Shown piece after piece: positions 45,308-57,336 of a DNA stretch of 64,000 nt. The DNA lies in the NCBI RefSeq assembly GCF_040954645.1, contig NC_092805.1, forward strand, positions 76,892,757 through 76,956,756, in the 5' to 3' direction. Below the pieces are notes generated by a model. That model was not told the DNA's origin. It saw only the letters and a list, made by a program, of their open reading frames with translations, and did no database searches. Position 1 is the first letter of the stretch. The number at the start of each line of letters is the position of its first letter. The translations under genes and the position numbers were made by a program. This stretch comes from Diabrotica undecimpunctata (Eukaryota; Arthropoda; Insecta; Coleoptera; Chrysomelidae).

Positions 45308-46838
45308 ATATGCTACTCAACAATTATTGAAGTCGATAATTTTAAAATTCCTAAAATTATAAAACTATTTTTAAAATAATTACCTGTACTATACTCTATA
45401 TGCTATCTTTATTGCCAATATTTTTTGCATGTGGTTTTTTCTCCCTATTCCTATCCGCCCTTATCTCGTACAAAGAGAGACATGTTCCAAATATGAATAT
45501 TATCATTCGTATAAAAGTGCTTGTATTGGCTTTATCAGTTGTCAACAAGTCAAGAAATCTATTTATCACAAAAACATTATGCCGCAAAGACGTTGAGAAC
45601 TAGTGCAGCTCGAGCAATTAGTTCGTTGGATTCAACAAGCCATAAGTCAACAAGAGGTTGTTATGAGGCTAAATGTGTCGCAAAGTGTGATAAGTCGTGC
45701 ATGAAATCGGTATGTAGCAACTGGATCTACAATATAAAGGCATGGAGGAGAAAGAGAACGATCTACAACTCGTCGGCAAGACCGTCTTGTAGTTCTGACG
45801 GCAAGAAGAAACCCAACATTCACGGCTTCCAGAATTAACAGTATCTTCAAGCATGCTACTGGACGAGCGATTTCCAGTCAAACTGTCAGAAGACAGTTGG
45901 ATCCAATTTAAGGGCTAGACGGCGCGCTACCCATCCACGACTAACTAGGGAGCAGCGTGCATGCAAATATCGTTGGGCGATGGAACACTATCAGTGGAAT
46001 TTCGAAAATTAGAGGAATTGTATCTTTACTGACGAGTCCAGATTTCGTTTGTATACGAATGATGGCCGAATATTGATGTGGAGGGAAAGAGGACAGCGTT
46101 ACAATGAAAATCTAAGAGTCCCAACCACTCTTTTTGGAGGTGGATCTGTTTGCGTGTGGGGAGGCATATGTTTTGATGGTCGCACGGATTTAGTTGTCTT
46201 AATTAATGAGACAATGACTGCTACACGATATCGAGACAGAGTCATAGTACCAATAGTTGTTCCATTTTTTGGTGCAATAGGCGAACAATTTGTTCTGATT
46301 GATGATAATGCTCGCCCTCACCGTGCGAGAATTGTCAACGAGTGTATAGAAGCTCATGTCATTACAAGAATGGAGTGGCCACCGTGTTCACCTGATATGA
46401 ATTGCATGGAACATGTTTGGGCCGAAATGTCTAGGCAAAAAAACAGGCTCCTTCAACCACCCCAAACCTTAGATCAGTTGGCCAATACACTACGCGCGAT
46501 TTGGAAACATACCACAGCAGTTCATCAATAATTTAATAAGAGGTCTTCCAAATAAAGTTAGAGCACTAAGGCGACACAGAGGTCGACCTACACACTATTA
46601 ATTTTTCTTTTCGGGATATTAGAAATTGAGCAGGAATAGAAATTTTAGGTTGTTAACTTTACAATTTTTGTTTATTTTCCATTTTTTTTTTCTTAAAGAA
46701 TTCCTTTCTTTCGCGTCATGTGTATGAAAGTACGAAGTAAAAATAAATCTTTATTTATATCACTCCATTTTTCTATTTGACCTTACGAACAAAAAATAAA
46801 ATACACATTTTCATATTATCCACTTCAATTGTTGAGAA

Positions 46839-46842
<4 letters not shown>
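45308..46842 (+). mobile_element. Tc1-like DNA transposon inserted in a TA tract
   Basis: CTCAACAATTATTGAAGTCG near 45315 is mirrored by the reverse complement of ATTATCCACTTCAATTGTTG ending near 46836. This gives inverted ends of about 24 bp, each adjoining TA repeats. The length of about 1.5 kb and the single transposase gene are usual for Tc1. The ends differ by a 2-base indel. Confidence 0.7.
45580..46600 (+). pseudogene. Tc1-like transposase
   Basis: The N-terminal paired-type helix-turn-helix is spread over frames (LNVSQSVISRAW near 45670). Then come LTREQRACKYRWAMEHYQW near 45950, NCIFTDESRFRLYTNDGR near 46016 (first Asp), QFVLIDDNARPHRARI near 46289 (second Asp) and EWPPCSPDMNCMEHVWAEM near 46373 (final Glu). 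From 46049 the frame is open for 160 codons. At least two shifts and a stop upstream make it a pseudogene. Confidence 0.8.

Positions 46843-46913
<71 letters not shown>
46843..46913. repeat. (TA)n microsatellite, right of Tc1 element
   Basis: About 70 bases of TA between the Tc1 end and the left arm of a PLE palindrome. Confidence 0.95.
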
Positions 46914-46916
<3 letters not shown>

Positions 46917-46947
46917 GGAAGTGGTTATTTCGACCAAAAAATAATTT

Positions 46948-47901
46948 ATAAATACGTTCGAATTATCGGGTAAAGTGGTCTGTAATAAAAATCTTTCTTT
47001 TTTCTAAATTACTCAATATTTCGCCATTTATTTAAAAGCTTGCTCAGGAGTAAACTAAAACAATTTGAACATTACAAAAAATGGCGTACAAATACATTTT
47101 AAAACACTCACAGAATTTAAAAGATTTCGCAAATAAAAACTGACATTGAAGTATTTGAAATATTGAATGTCAAGATTAAATTGTCTTAAGCACGTTCGTT
47201 ACAGCTATACGATAAAAAATTAAAATTATTTCAAATGTAAAAATAAAAATAACGATAAAAGAAAAGTTAGAAGAATAATATTTCTTTGATGAATTATTAA
47301 GGTTAGTTGTTATTAAGATGAATGTTGGCTATTTTGAATATCTATAAATTGTGTTCAATATGTTACAATATATGTTACTTAACTGTCCAGTGTCCGTTTT
47401 ATAATTTAAAGTGTTTTTATTTTTGTTAATGTTTATTAATAAAAAACACTTTAAATTATAAAACGGACACTGGACAGTTAAGTAACATATATTGTAACAT
47501 ATTGAACAAAATTTATAAATATTCAAAATAGCCAACATTCATCTAAATAACAACTAAACTTAATAATTCATCAAAGAAATATTATTCTTCTAACTTTTCT
47601 TTTATTGTTATTTTTATTTTCACATTTGAAATAATTTTAATTTTTTATCGTATAGCTGTAACGAACGTGCTTAAGACAATTTAATCTTGACATTCAATAT
47701 TTCAAATACTTCAATGTCAGTTTTTATTTGCGAAATCTTTTAAATTCTGTGAGTGTTTTAAAATGTATTTGTACGCCATTTTTTGTAATGTTCAAATTGT
47801 TTTAGTTTACTCCTGAGGAAGCTTTTAAATAAATGGCGAAATATTGAGTAATTTAGAAAAAAGATTTTTATTACAGACCACTTTACCCAATAATTCGAAC
47901 G

Positions 47902-47910
<9 letters not shown>
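46948..47910. mobile_element. Second Penelope-like palindrome (~0.47-kb arms)
   Basis: Arms of about 46948-47417 and 47442-47910 are near-perfect reverse complements with a loop of about 25 bp. Each arm encodes the last codons of a PLE (LNYKTDTGQLSNIYCNILNT on the minus strand near 47380-47470, mirrored on the other arm), a 3' UTR and a hammerhead-like hairpin. The outer ends run into TA tracts. The ORF that crosses the centre (47329-47538) is a by-product. Confidence 0.85.
47806..47850 (+). ncRNA. Hammerhead-like motif, right arm of second palindrome
   Basis: CTGAGGA (47813-47819), one A, a weak 3-bp stem GCU/GGC closing a large loop, then GAAA (47838-47841) and TATTGAG. In the left arm the same place has CUGAGCA, which would break the core. 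Confidence 0.35.
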
Positions 47911-47991
<81 letters not shown>

Positions 47992-47998
47992 TATATAA
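47906..47998. repeat. (TA)n microsatellite
   Basis: About 85 bases of TA. The acceptor of the probable host exon 2 begins only about 10 bases further on. Confidence 0.95.
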
Positions 47999-48010
47999 AC
48001 GTGTTTATAG

Positions 48011-48222
48011 GAAGAACTTTTCCAGCAGTTTGGACCAGAAACTATAACTACCATCCAATAAAAAGATCTATTTTTTTTGAAAAACCAAAAACTGCTCCGC
48101 AATTAAGAAAATTACACGATACGTCGTCAAAGGATGTCTTCACTTCCGGCTTTTACCAGATAAACAAAAAAACTACAAAACAAATTCCTCCTTATGTAAG
48201 AGTTACGGATATATACAGACAG
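48011..48222 (+). CDS. Probable host-gene exon 2 (unknown protein)
   Basis: A GTGTTTATAG acceptor ends at 48010 and an AGACAG|GTAAAT donor follows 48222. The segment adds two bases to the split codon left by 24561 and then 70 open codons: [20 protein letters not shown], then [28 protein letters not shown] and [12 protein letters not shown]. It is basic, without membrane segments or any motif I recognise. It ends in phase 0, as required by the segment at 57337. It sits between a TA tract and ordinary AT-rich sequence and does not belong to any neighbouring element that I can see. Confidence 0.6.
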
Positions 48223-48659
48223 GTAAATTTAGTATAACATGTTAAATTACTTTTTGTTCTTACATTGTTTATATTGTTTTATATTTGTTGCTAGGGCCGT
48301 AGTATGACCATAGTATGACCCTGAGATTGACCACGAAATATATTTTTCTGTTCTTTATTATTATCTTTGACCTAGTTTTTGTTTGTTTCGTCTTTTTTGT
48401 GGTAATGAATTTTAAAGATTATTTTTCCTTGCACGTTTTCGTTTAATTGTTGTTTTTCTTGTATTTTTTGCATTTACCTTTATTTTGTACCATAAAACAA
48501 ATGTGAAAATGTAGTTACAGTTTACTATTTCTCTCAAGAAAAGCATCAAAATTCCAAAATTTTCTATTCATCTTTTAAGTTATTGATTATGTTAAAAAGA
48601 ATAGGGCTAAAGGAACTAGAAGGTTAAAGGAGTTTTATTATTTCATATGGTCAATGAAC
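48223..48659 (+). other. Intron sequence, no gene
   Basis: T-rich sequence after the exon 2 donor with a small tandem repeat (CATAGTATGACC, near 48297-48322). No coding signal. Confidence 0.35.
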
Positions 48660-48666
48660 GCTCAAA

Positions 48667-49537
48667 CACAGTATAGACAACAACCAGTATTCCCACTCCG
48701 CTTTGGCGCGAAAGTTCGCGCAATTTTACTCGCGCAGACAGCGACGCCATTTTCTCTGGACTCAACTTTTAGTCACCTTTTGAACAAAGTCCACTCAAAT
48801 ATTGTACAACATTATTTAGCCGTGTACGTTTGTACTATTTGTTAAAATTCAATAAGAGAAATTTCAATACTCAAAAATATGAAAATAAAACTAAAAGAAA
48901 AAATAATAAAATGATTATTTGGAAACATCAATAACACATTATTTAATCGTTTATATCGAAATAACAAGTCAAAATAGTCTATTACAATGAACAGGTAAGA
49001 TCAATCACTAATCAATATACATATTTAGGAGTTTTGTTCACATCCTCTTGTGTTTTTAGTGAGATATAATTAAAATATATTAACTGATTTCAAACTCTGT
49101 ATTTGAATTTTGAAATGAAACTTTGCATTTTATTCTACTTTATAATCATACAGCTTTAAAACTAGCATATTTATTAAAAACTGTTGCATAACACTCCATT
49201 TGATTTTTTTTTTGATAGTGTATAAGACAGTTCTGTAACAAATAGTTGTGAAACGTTAGAAAACAAAATCATAAATACAACGCAGAGAAAGAAACAATTT
49301 TAGGTTTTTTTTTTTAATTTCTCGAAGAATGAAAGAGTAGCAAGAAGAGTTTTGAAATTGGTTGAAATTAAAATCAATTTTGTTAAATAAATCAAAGTCG
49401 GCTCTGTCGCGTCCATATGTGCAGGGCCAGTCCACGGTTTTCGTCCAAACAATATGGCGTCAAGGTCACCGAATTTTGTCTAAAAAGATCAAAGGTACCG
49501 CGGTAGAGTGAGAATACTGGTTGTTATCTATACTGTG
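48667..49537. mobile_element. Non-autonomous DNA transposon, CACAGTATA ends, perfect 7-bp TSD
   Basis: The left end CACAGTATAGACAACAACC and the inverted right end CACAGTATAGATAACAACC continue in agreement for about 33 bp. GCTCAAA occurs directly outside both ends (48660-48666 and 49538-49544), a perfect 7-bp target duplication. The 871-bp interior is non-coding; GC-rich patches lie just inside both ends and AT-rich sequence in the middle. The end sequence and TSD length match the 15933-20511 element. Confidence 0.85.
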
Positions 49538-49680
49538 GCTCAAATATGAAAAAACTGCATAGCGCTACAATTTAAAGGGATGTATTTTTGAGAAAGGCGT
49601 GAATTAGTCCATATAAAATAGGGTGCACTTGGGAATTTTTCGGGCAGTTTTCTTTGGTGTATATGTATAGAAAAGTTGTT

Positions 49681-50601
49681 CAAAATAAAATTTCCTATCA
49701 AAATTTCACCTTTTAAAGTAAAAAAATATTTTTTTTTGACAAAAATATATTAAAAAAACGAAGCAAAAAAAAAACAGGAACACACTCGATTTTTCTTTTT
49801 TGCCTTATAAATTTTTACACGGTGTATATGTATAGTCATTGCTTTACAGAAAAAATCTTTTCTAAAACTTTTATACCCTTCCTCTTCAAAATTACGTTTA
49901 GTGGAAGTCTTTAGAATTTACAGTGACTTAACAAGCTGAATCGATTTACCAAGAATCTATATGCTGTAGAAAAAAATGTTTAAAACAAGAAATGTAACAG
50001 ATAATTTTGAACAAAAATGTTTATTAGCACTTTTCTGGCATCTCAGGTTCTCTCAAAAAGTGCTAATTATATTTTTGTTTAAAGTTATCTCAGCTATATT
50101 TCTAATTTAACATTTTTTTATGGCGTATAGATTTTTTGTAAATCGATGTTTTCCATACCCCCTCCCCCAAAAATCGTTAAAAATAGTATACTTTGAAGAA
50201 GCATATCTTGATTAAAATCAATTCTAGATCCTTCCACAATAGTAGACTATTTTTAAGCTAATAATTTTTTTTTCGATTCAATATAGAATTATATGTGGTA
50301 GAAAAAATTTAGTTTGCAATGTTTGTGGAAAAATAGGGAAAATGGCCCAAAAAGGTGTGAGTGGCGAAATTTGAAAAATTGTATCTCGGATACTGTGAAT
50401 CCTATCTTCTTTAAAGAGGAAGGATAGAAGTTTTTTTTTATAAAGCAACGCCTATACCCATGCCCACATATAAGTTATGGGACAAAAAAGAAAAATCGCG
50501 TGTTTTCGTGTTTTTTTTTCTTTGTTTTTTGAATATATTTTAGCCCAAAAAAATTATTTTCTACTCTAAAAGGTAAAATTTTGATAGAAAATTTAATTTT
50601 G
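49681..50601. mobile_element. Foldback element with long inverted arms
   Basis: CAAAATAAAATTTCCTATC at 49681 and its inverse near 50583-50601 open arms that can be followed inwards for some 180-250 bases. They include AAAATCGAGTG-type and TATACCC-type blocks on each side, with more divergence toward the centre. A second small inverted repeat (AGCACTTTT, then AAAAAGTGCT) lies in the middle. Non-coding. Confidence 0.6.
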
Positions 50602-50639
50602 TACTTAACTATATTACAATGCGCTAAAACAAATATTGC

Positions 50640-50945
50640 ATTGGAAAATCAAGAAGTATACACGATCTCTTGTGAGGTCTGCGACATATAGTACATCGAA
50701 GAGACCAATAGAAGAATACAGGTTAGAGGGGAAAAACATCGAAACGCTATCAAAAGAAGACGTAATTCCTAGCACAACATGTCATAAACAAAGGACATAA
50801 AATAAACTTAAATGAAACAACGATTATAACTAACATTCGATATAAGCAATAGAAGTAAAAAAAACCAAACAATTTAAATACAAGATATGAAGCCCAAATA
50901 TTTCCACTTGCATGAATTTTACAGAAAAAAGTAACGTAAATTTTT
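50640..50945 (+). pseudogene. PLE GIY-YIG fragment
   Basis: The plus strand reads EVYTISCEVCDI, a stop, YIEETNRRIQVRGEKHRNAI, and after a shift HVINKGHKINLNETTIITNI. This corresponds to the GIY-YIG domain and the H-x-x-x-x-G-H-x-x-x segment of PLEs. The YIG tripeptide is changed to YIE, removing a conserved Gly. A TA tract begins 160 bases downstream. Confidence 0.65.
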
Positions 50946-51106
50946 TGTAAAGATATTCCTTCCATAAGAAAGCCACATGTCCATTTTCAATATAAAATCT
51001 CTAATAGTTTCCGATATATTGGAAAAAATCGACTTTCATTTTGTAACTTCAAAGGGCTGTAACTTTTTTTATGTGCACATTTGTACTATTTATGACCTAC
51101 CTTTAT

Positions 51107-51107
51107 A

Positions 51108-51167
<60 letters not shown>

Positions 51168-51171
51168 TTTT

Positions 51172-51250
<79 letters not shown>
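51107..51250. repeat. (TA)n microsatellite
   Basis: Two TA blocks separated by a short TTTTTATTC interruption; a further small TA block lies at 51392-51416. Confidence 0.95.
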
Positions 51251-51254
<4 letters not shown>

Positions 51255-51427
51255 ATGATGTATTATTTGTGAATGATGAGCAATGAGTATTTTTAATAAT
51301 ATAATATATAGGGTTTTTATCGCGGTTCTCAAAGAATTAGTTTGTAAGTACTTTTTTAAATTATCTTTATTATATCTATTATGAAACACACATATATATA
51401 TATATATATATATATCTAACCTAGCCA

Positions 51428-51557
51428 ATGTAAATTTAAAATAAACTATCTTTAAATTGAAATTCTTATGAAACTAATCAAATTCTATAGAAAATGTAAA
51501 ATTTAAACAAACTATCTTCAAAATTGAAATTGTTATGACACTAACTAAATTATATTA
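51428..51557. repeat. Two ~63-bp direct repeats
   Basis: AATGTAAATTTAAAATAAAC and its continuation near 51428-51492 recur, slightly changed, near 51496-51557. Non-coding. Confidence 0.5.
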
Positions 51558-52722
<1,165 letters not shown>

Positions 52723-52739
52723 TAAAGTATATACAGTAT

Positions 52740-53240
52740 CTATGAAAAATCGTGTAACGACAATCTGTGATCGGAGTTTCCTAGATGTCAATTTAAAGAA
52801 ACTTTTTGAAATATTTTTAAACAATGGCTACCCAAAACATATATTAAAAATACTCATATAAAAAAATACCTTACATACAAAATTTATCAAACCAAATTGT
52901 CCCACTTTTCAAAACATTTCCGAACATTAAATTAATTAAATACAATCCACTTCTAAATTCAAGGTTATTCTCAAAAATAAAAGTTGAAACTCCAAATTCA
53001 TTAATGAGTAATATAATTTACAGAATAAATTGCAGTCAATGTCAAAGTTGTTATATTGGTCAAAGTCAACAGTGGCTTAAACAACGTGTCACTCAACACA
53101 AAAGTGACTGTAACATACGAAAAAACTCTTGTGCCTTAGTGGACCACCACTTGAAGACAGGACATAACTTTGACTTTAATAATGTAAAAATCTTGGAACA
53201 AGTTGATAATCATAAAAATCGACTTTTCCTTGAAATGGTA
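52740..53240 (+). pseudogene. PLE RT end and GIY-YIG region
   Basis: The start reads RVTTICDRSFLDVNLKKLFE and FLNNGYPKHI, the RT-to-GIY linker of PLEs. A shift leads into the clean frame 53004-53240 with SNIIYRINCSQCQSCYIGQS, the GIY-YIG core (here IIY and YIG), and DHHLKTGHNFDFNNVKILEQ. The last codons continue after the inserted element at 56008-56095. Confidence 0.75.
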
Positions 53241-53414
53241 GGGGAGACCGGGGAGAGTTCGGACCATTTTTAAAAATTAATTTTTATTAGAAAAGTGTAT
53301 TGATATATTTACCTTTTAAAGTAGTTAACTTAAGCTTCCAAGGTTCAGGCATAACCAATCAAGAGCAGAATATATCAAATCAATAAATTAACAACAAAAA
53401 TAAAAAAATATTGC

Positions 53415-53515
53415 AGGGGGTCATTTGTCCGAAGTCTCCCCAGAAACGGGGAGACTTCGGACTAGGAACTGGGAGACTTCGGACAGTACTGGGAGACTTC
53501 GGACAGTACAACATA
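53415..53515. promoter_or_regulatory. Subterminal repeat cluster, left end of pogo-like element
   Basis: Four copies of the 14-15-base motif GGGAGACTTCGGAC (one inverted) lie within about 90 bases, beyond the transposase stop codon. They repeat the inner half of the terminal repeat. Binding by the N-terminal psq/CENP-B domains is inference. Confidence 0.6.
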
Positions 53516-53569
53516 TGTTACTTATAAAAATGTATTTTAAAAAAATAGACATGTTTAGATATTAAAAAA

Positions 53570-54928
53570 TTAATGCAATGAATAATCTTCTAAATCTGTA
53601 TTAAAATAGATCATATTTTCATATCTTTGACGTGTATCTTTCAAGGGCTTCGGTAAAATACATTTTATGTCTTCAAATATAACAAAAGCATCTTCTTCAG
53701 TGGAGATAAACCGATTAGAAGTGGCATGTTTTTTATAAAATTTTACGTCGTATCCTTTTATCTGTTTTTCCTGAATTTCTGCAACATAGTGCCGAAATGT
53801 AGCTGGTGTTTTTCCATAAACTCTGGCAATTATAAACTGACCATTTGCAATATTTGTTTCTTCTGTATCCACTTCGTCATCTTGCTCTATGAAGTCAGAG
53901 GATTTTTCATTGCTCATTATGTCTTCAGAGGAAGAAGAAGAAGATGTTTCAACAATTTTTTTAGTGACTTTCTGTCTTTTTTTAGGATTTACTTTCCTTG
54001 TAACAGATCGTTTTAGTTTCCTGTTGGCAATTTCGTCTTTTTCTGGAGTATCCGTGGCAATGATACATTTGCCCTTAGGCCTCCCTCTATTTGATGTTTT
54101 ACGTTCTGGCGCCTTGGGAAACGGTCTAACCATTTCTGGAGAAATGATGTTTGGAGAAGTTGAGTGACTCGGAGAAACTAAAACTTTGCTTGGCCCCGGT
54201 TTGGACAAGCTATCAAAATCTCTTTTTCCGAGTTCCGGTTCTGTAGTAGGCATTGGTCTATCTGTCACGTAAGAAGATAAGAACTCTTCTTCTCCGAATA
54301 TATTCCTGTCAAAAGGCCAAATACCTGTACACTTGAAACCACTTTTAATATTAACTGGATTGGCAGCTCTGTCCCAAGCAGAAGAACAAATAGCAGGCAA
54401 GTCATATATAGAAAGTGTCTGACCAGGATTAGACAACATCCAGGAATTAGCACCATCATTAAAAAACTTTTTGAAAGGACCAAACACTGTTCGGTCCAAA
54501 GGTTGTAACTTATTAGAAGTATGAGGTGGTAGTGTCAAAACAGTAATTCCATTTTCTTTGCAGTAATCAAGTCCCTCCACTGAGAGATGGGACTCGTGGT
54601 TATCCATGATTAGTAAAATTTTATTAGTATCAGAGCAGAGTGTATTTTTGACAACATGTTTAAGTACTTTCAAAAAATTATCACTTGTCATCCATCCTGA
54701 AGGAGATACTAATCCTAAAGCAACTTGAGGAACCCCTTTCATCATGCGGTTTTCATCAAAACGTTGCCGTGGGAATACCCATATAGGAGGCAATGCTTTT
54801 CCATCAGCAGAAATTATGCCCACTTGTGTAACTAATTCTCCACGTTCACGTGAGGTCACCTGCCCTATTTGATGTTGACCTTTTCTTCCAATTATTTTAG
54901 GTACACGCTGAACTGTAGTAACCCCAGT
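53570..54928 (-). CDS. Pogo-like transposase, exon 2 (DDE_1 catalytic domain)
   Basis: It starts after an acceptor (TTATTTTTTAG ending at 54929) in phase 0 and runs 453 codons to a stop. It opens TGVTTVQRVPKIIGRKGQ, completing the first catalytic block begun in exon 1 (FNLDE). It continues with LLIMDNHESHLS (second Asp) and TSNKLQPLDRTVFGPFKKFF (third Asp), the DDE_1 signature. The C-terminal third is charged and contains a nuclear-localisation-like run (NRKLKRSVTRKVNPKKRQK) and a Ser-rich acidic stretch. Together with exon 1 it gives a 639-residue protein. Confidence 0.9.
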   Translation of the reverse strand, partial: TGVTTVQRVPKIIGRKGQHQIGQVTSRERGELVTQVGIISADGKALPPIWVFPRQRFDENRMMKGVPQVALGLVSPSGWMTSDNFLKVLKHVVKNTLCSDTNKILLIMDNHESHLSVEGLDYCKENGITVLTLPPHTSNKLQPLDRTVFGPFKKFFNDGANSWMLSNPGQTLSIYDLPAICSSAWDRAANPVNIKSGFKCTGIWPFDRNIFGEEEFLSSYVTDRPMPTTEPELGKRDFDSLSKPGPSKVLVSPSHSTSPNIISPEMVRPFPKAPERKTSNRGRPKGKCIIATDTPEKDEIANRKLKRSVTRKVNPKKRQKVTKKIVETSSSSSSEDIMSNEKSSDFIEQDDEVDTEETNIANGQFIIARVYGKTPATFRHYVAEIQEKQIKGYDVKFYKKHATSNRFISTEEDAFVIFEDIKCILPKPLKDTRQRYENMIYFNTDLEDYSLH

Positions 54929-54987
54929 CTAAAAAATAAGTGATATTAATTATCAAAATAACTAAACAAAATTGTTAATTGACTCAC

Positions 54988-55548
54988 TTCATCTAAATTG
55001 AAAATCGCTGAAGATCCAAAAGAATGACGACGTAAAACTTCTTCTAATTTATTTTGAAACGTCTCAACAGTAACTTTGTTAAAACTCGTCATTCTAGCGA
55101 GACTAGTGGCTTCAGGTGTTCTAATAGATAGTACAGGATGACGTTTCATGAAACCTGAAAACCAGTCTGTTCCAGCTTCTTCATTTTCGCTCCATGTAGT
55201 AGGCATTTTAACATGGTTTTTCTTGGCAAATTCAAAAGCTAAACGTCTTGCAGCTTTAGGCGTTAGTCCATGAAACATGGAAGAACAATCTAATAAATAT
55301 TTTTCAAGCATTTTTTCCATTATATCGGTAAACACTTGAGATTGCTTGAAATTTGGAGAGAATGTTACGTTGTCTATACCCACAGCTCTAGCTTTCTTTA
55401 TGTAATCTAGAAGACTAGATTTAGGAACGCCGTAGGTTTTGGCGCTATTCCGAATGCTCAATTTGCCGTCAAGCACCTCTGATGTGGCATTTTTCATAGT
55501 GTCTGCAGAAAATTGTCGTTCTGTTACCCTTGTATATGTACGGGGCAT
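54988..55548 (-). CDS. Pogo-like transposase, exon 1 (HTH_psq and CENP-B-like DNA binding)
   Basis: It starts at MPRTYTRVTERQFSADTM. An open frame continues upstream to 55704, but this Met fits the family and the upstream part overlaps subterminal repeats. A pipsqueak helix-turn-helix (LSIRNSAKTYGVPKSSLLDY, residues about 30-50) is followed by a CENP-B-type domain (GLTPKAARRLAFEFAKKN, TDWFSGFMKRHP near 120-135). It ends with SSAIFNLDE, the first catalytic Asp, directly before a GTGAGT donor. The intron is 59 bp. The product would bind the element ends and cut and rejoin DNA in the nucleus. Confidence 0.88.
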
Positions 55549-55574
55549 TATGAGCTGTAAGAGAAAAATAGAAT

Positions 55575-55645
55575 AACTACAGATCAGGGGAGACTTCGGA
55601 CACACAGGGGAGAGTTCGGACACTGTGTCCGAACTCTCCCCTAAT
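55575..55645. promoter_or_regulatory. Subterminal repeat cluster, right end of pogo-like element
   Basis: GGGGAGACTTCGGAC, GGGGAGAGTTCGGAC and an inverted copy follow closely, just upstream of the transposase start. The last two form a hairpin with an ACTGT loop region. A binding site overlapping the promoter would allow self-regulation; this is inference. Confidence 0.55.
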
Positions 55646-56519
55646 GCAAACATTGGTAATACAATGGGTTTATAAAAAAACTTACCTAAATATTGCAACA
55701 ACATAAACGCAAATTAATGAAATAAGTATAGTAGATTACAGCACCAAAGTTTTATACGTGGTAAGTCTATGTATTTTAAAATATATCTTCTGGATTGCAC
55801 CGATATTTTTAGAACAAAACTCGACAAAACACTTCACAATAGATAACTCTGTGACTACGACCGAAATCACAGCTGTCAATACATAACCTATAATTATGTA
55901 CAAATAAGGTTGTGTTTACCAAATGACAACAGTGCATCTTCAAAAATGTGCGAAATTCAAATGTGTCCGATGTCTCCCTGTGTCCGAACTCTCCCCGGTC
56001 TCCCCTACATATTAATAAAACTCCTGGATCTATCAATTATAAGACAGACACCAACCATTTAAGTAATATCTACTGCAACATACTAAACAATATATGATAT
56101 GATAGATCTTAACCTTTAAAAATAAACTCAGTAATTCTCTAGTAACTCTACCTATAATTTTATTCTATTCCTAAATATCAGTATTACAATAACTGACTAC
56201 ATACCATCAATTACATTTTATAGATCAATTTACCATGTTCCTGATTCTTTCTTAATTCTCTACTATTAATTTCATCTTTCCACTTCATACTATGGATAAT
56301 ACTGTCATAATAATTGTTTATTTTAACTTATTCACTAAAAATTGTACAATGGGAATTCACTCTATAAAATATTGCGGTTACCATAACTCCTAAATAAAAA
56401 TCAAACAAAAATGTCATGTATTTAGATATGTTAAAGAGAATTAAAATTGTTTTTTTAAAAGAATTAAAATATTCAATTTGTTGACATATAATAATTAATT
56501 ATTCTAATAAATTTACAGT

Positions 56520-56562
56520 TTTCTCCTGAAGAAGTCACAAAATTGTGACGAAATATTGAGAC
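56520..56562 (+). ncRNA. Hammerhead-like motif at PLE 3' end
   Basis: CTGAAGA (56526-56532), one A, a 5-bp stem GUCAC/GUGAC with an AAAAUU loop, GAAA (56550-56553) and then TATTGAG. The layout is as at 47813 but with a stronger stem. No clear stem III was found. Confidence 0.45.
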
Positions 56563-56602
56563 AGAACATTTCCTACAGACCGATTGCTGATACTATAAAT
56601 CA

Positions 56603-57229
<627 letters not shown>

Positions 57230-57281
<52 letters not shown>
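57230..57281. repeat. (TA)n microsatellite
   Basis: About 50 bases of TA, 55 bases before the probable exon 3. Confidence 0.95.
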
Positions 57282-57284
<3 letters not shown>

Positions 57285-57336
57285 AAATTTAGGCTATTGT
57301 TAAGAAGGTTAATATTATGACTTTTATTTATTTTAG

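Larger units (their letters stand above)
53241..56005 (-). mobile_element. Apparently intact pogo-like DNA transposon
   Basis: Perfect 24-bp inverted ends (GGGGAGACCGGGGAGAGTTC, followed by GGAC) are flanked by TA on both sides, the expected target duplication (53239-53240 and 56006-56007). The 2765-bp element encodes one two-exon transposase on the minus strand with no stop or shift. Variants of GGGAGACTTCGGAC repeat inside both ends (53427-53505 and 55588-55640), probably transposase-binding sites. The condition suggests a recent insertion. Confidence 0.9.
52740..56600 (+). mobile_element. Penelope-like element split by a pogo-like transposon
   Basis: PLE sequence (52740-53240) stops at the left end of the pogo-like element and resumes at 56008. 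Joined text runs from FLEMV to YINKTPGSINYKTDTNHLSN without loss, apart from the duplicated TA. Both outer borders lie against TA tracts (52600-52722 and 56608-56733). Confidence 0.8.

Noticed and set aside
47329..47538. 69-codon minus-strand frame as a complete small gene
   Set aside because: It spans the centre of a palindrome and joins PLE coding text from one arm with its own inverse.
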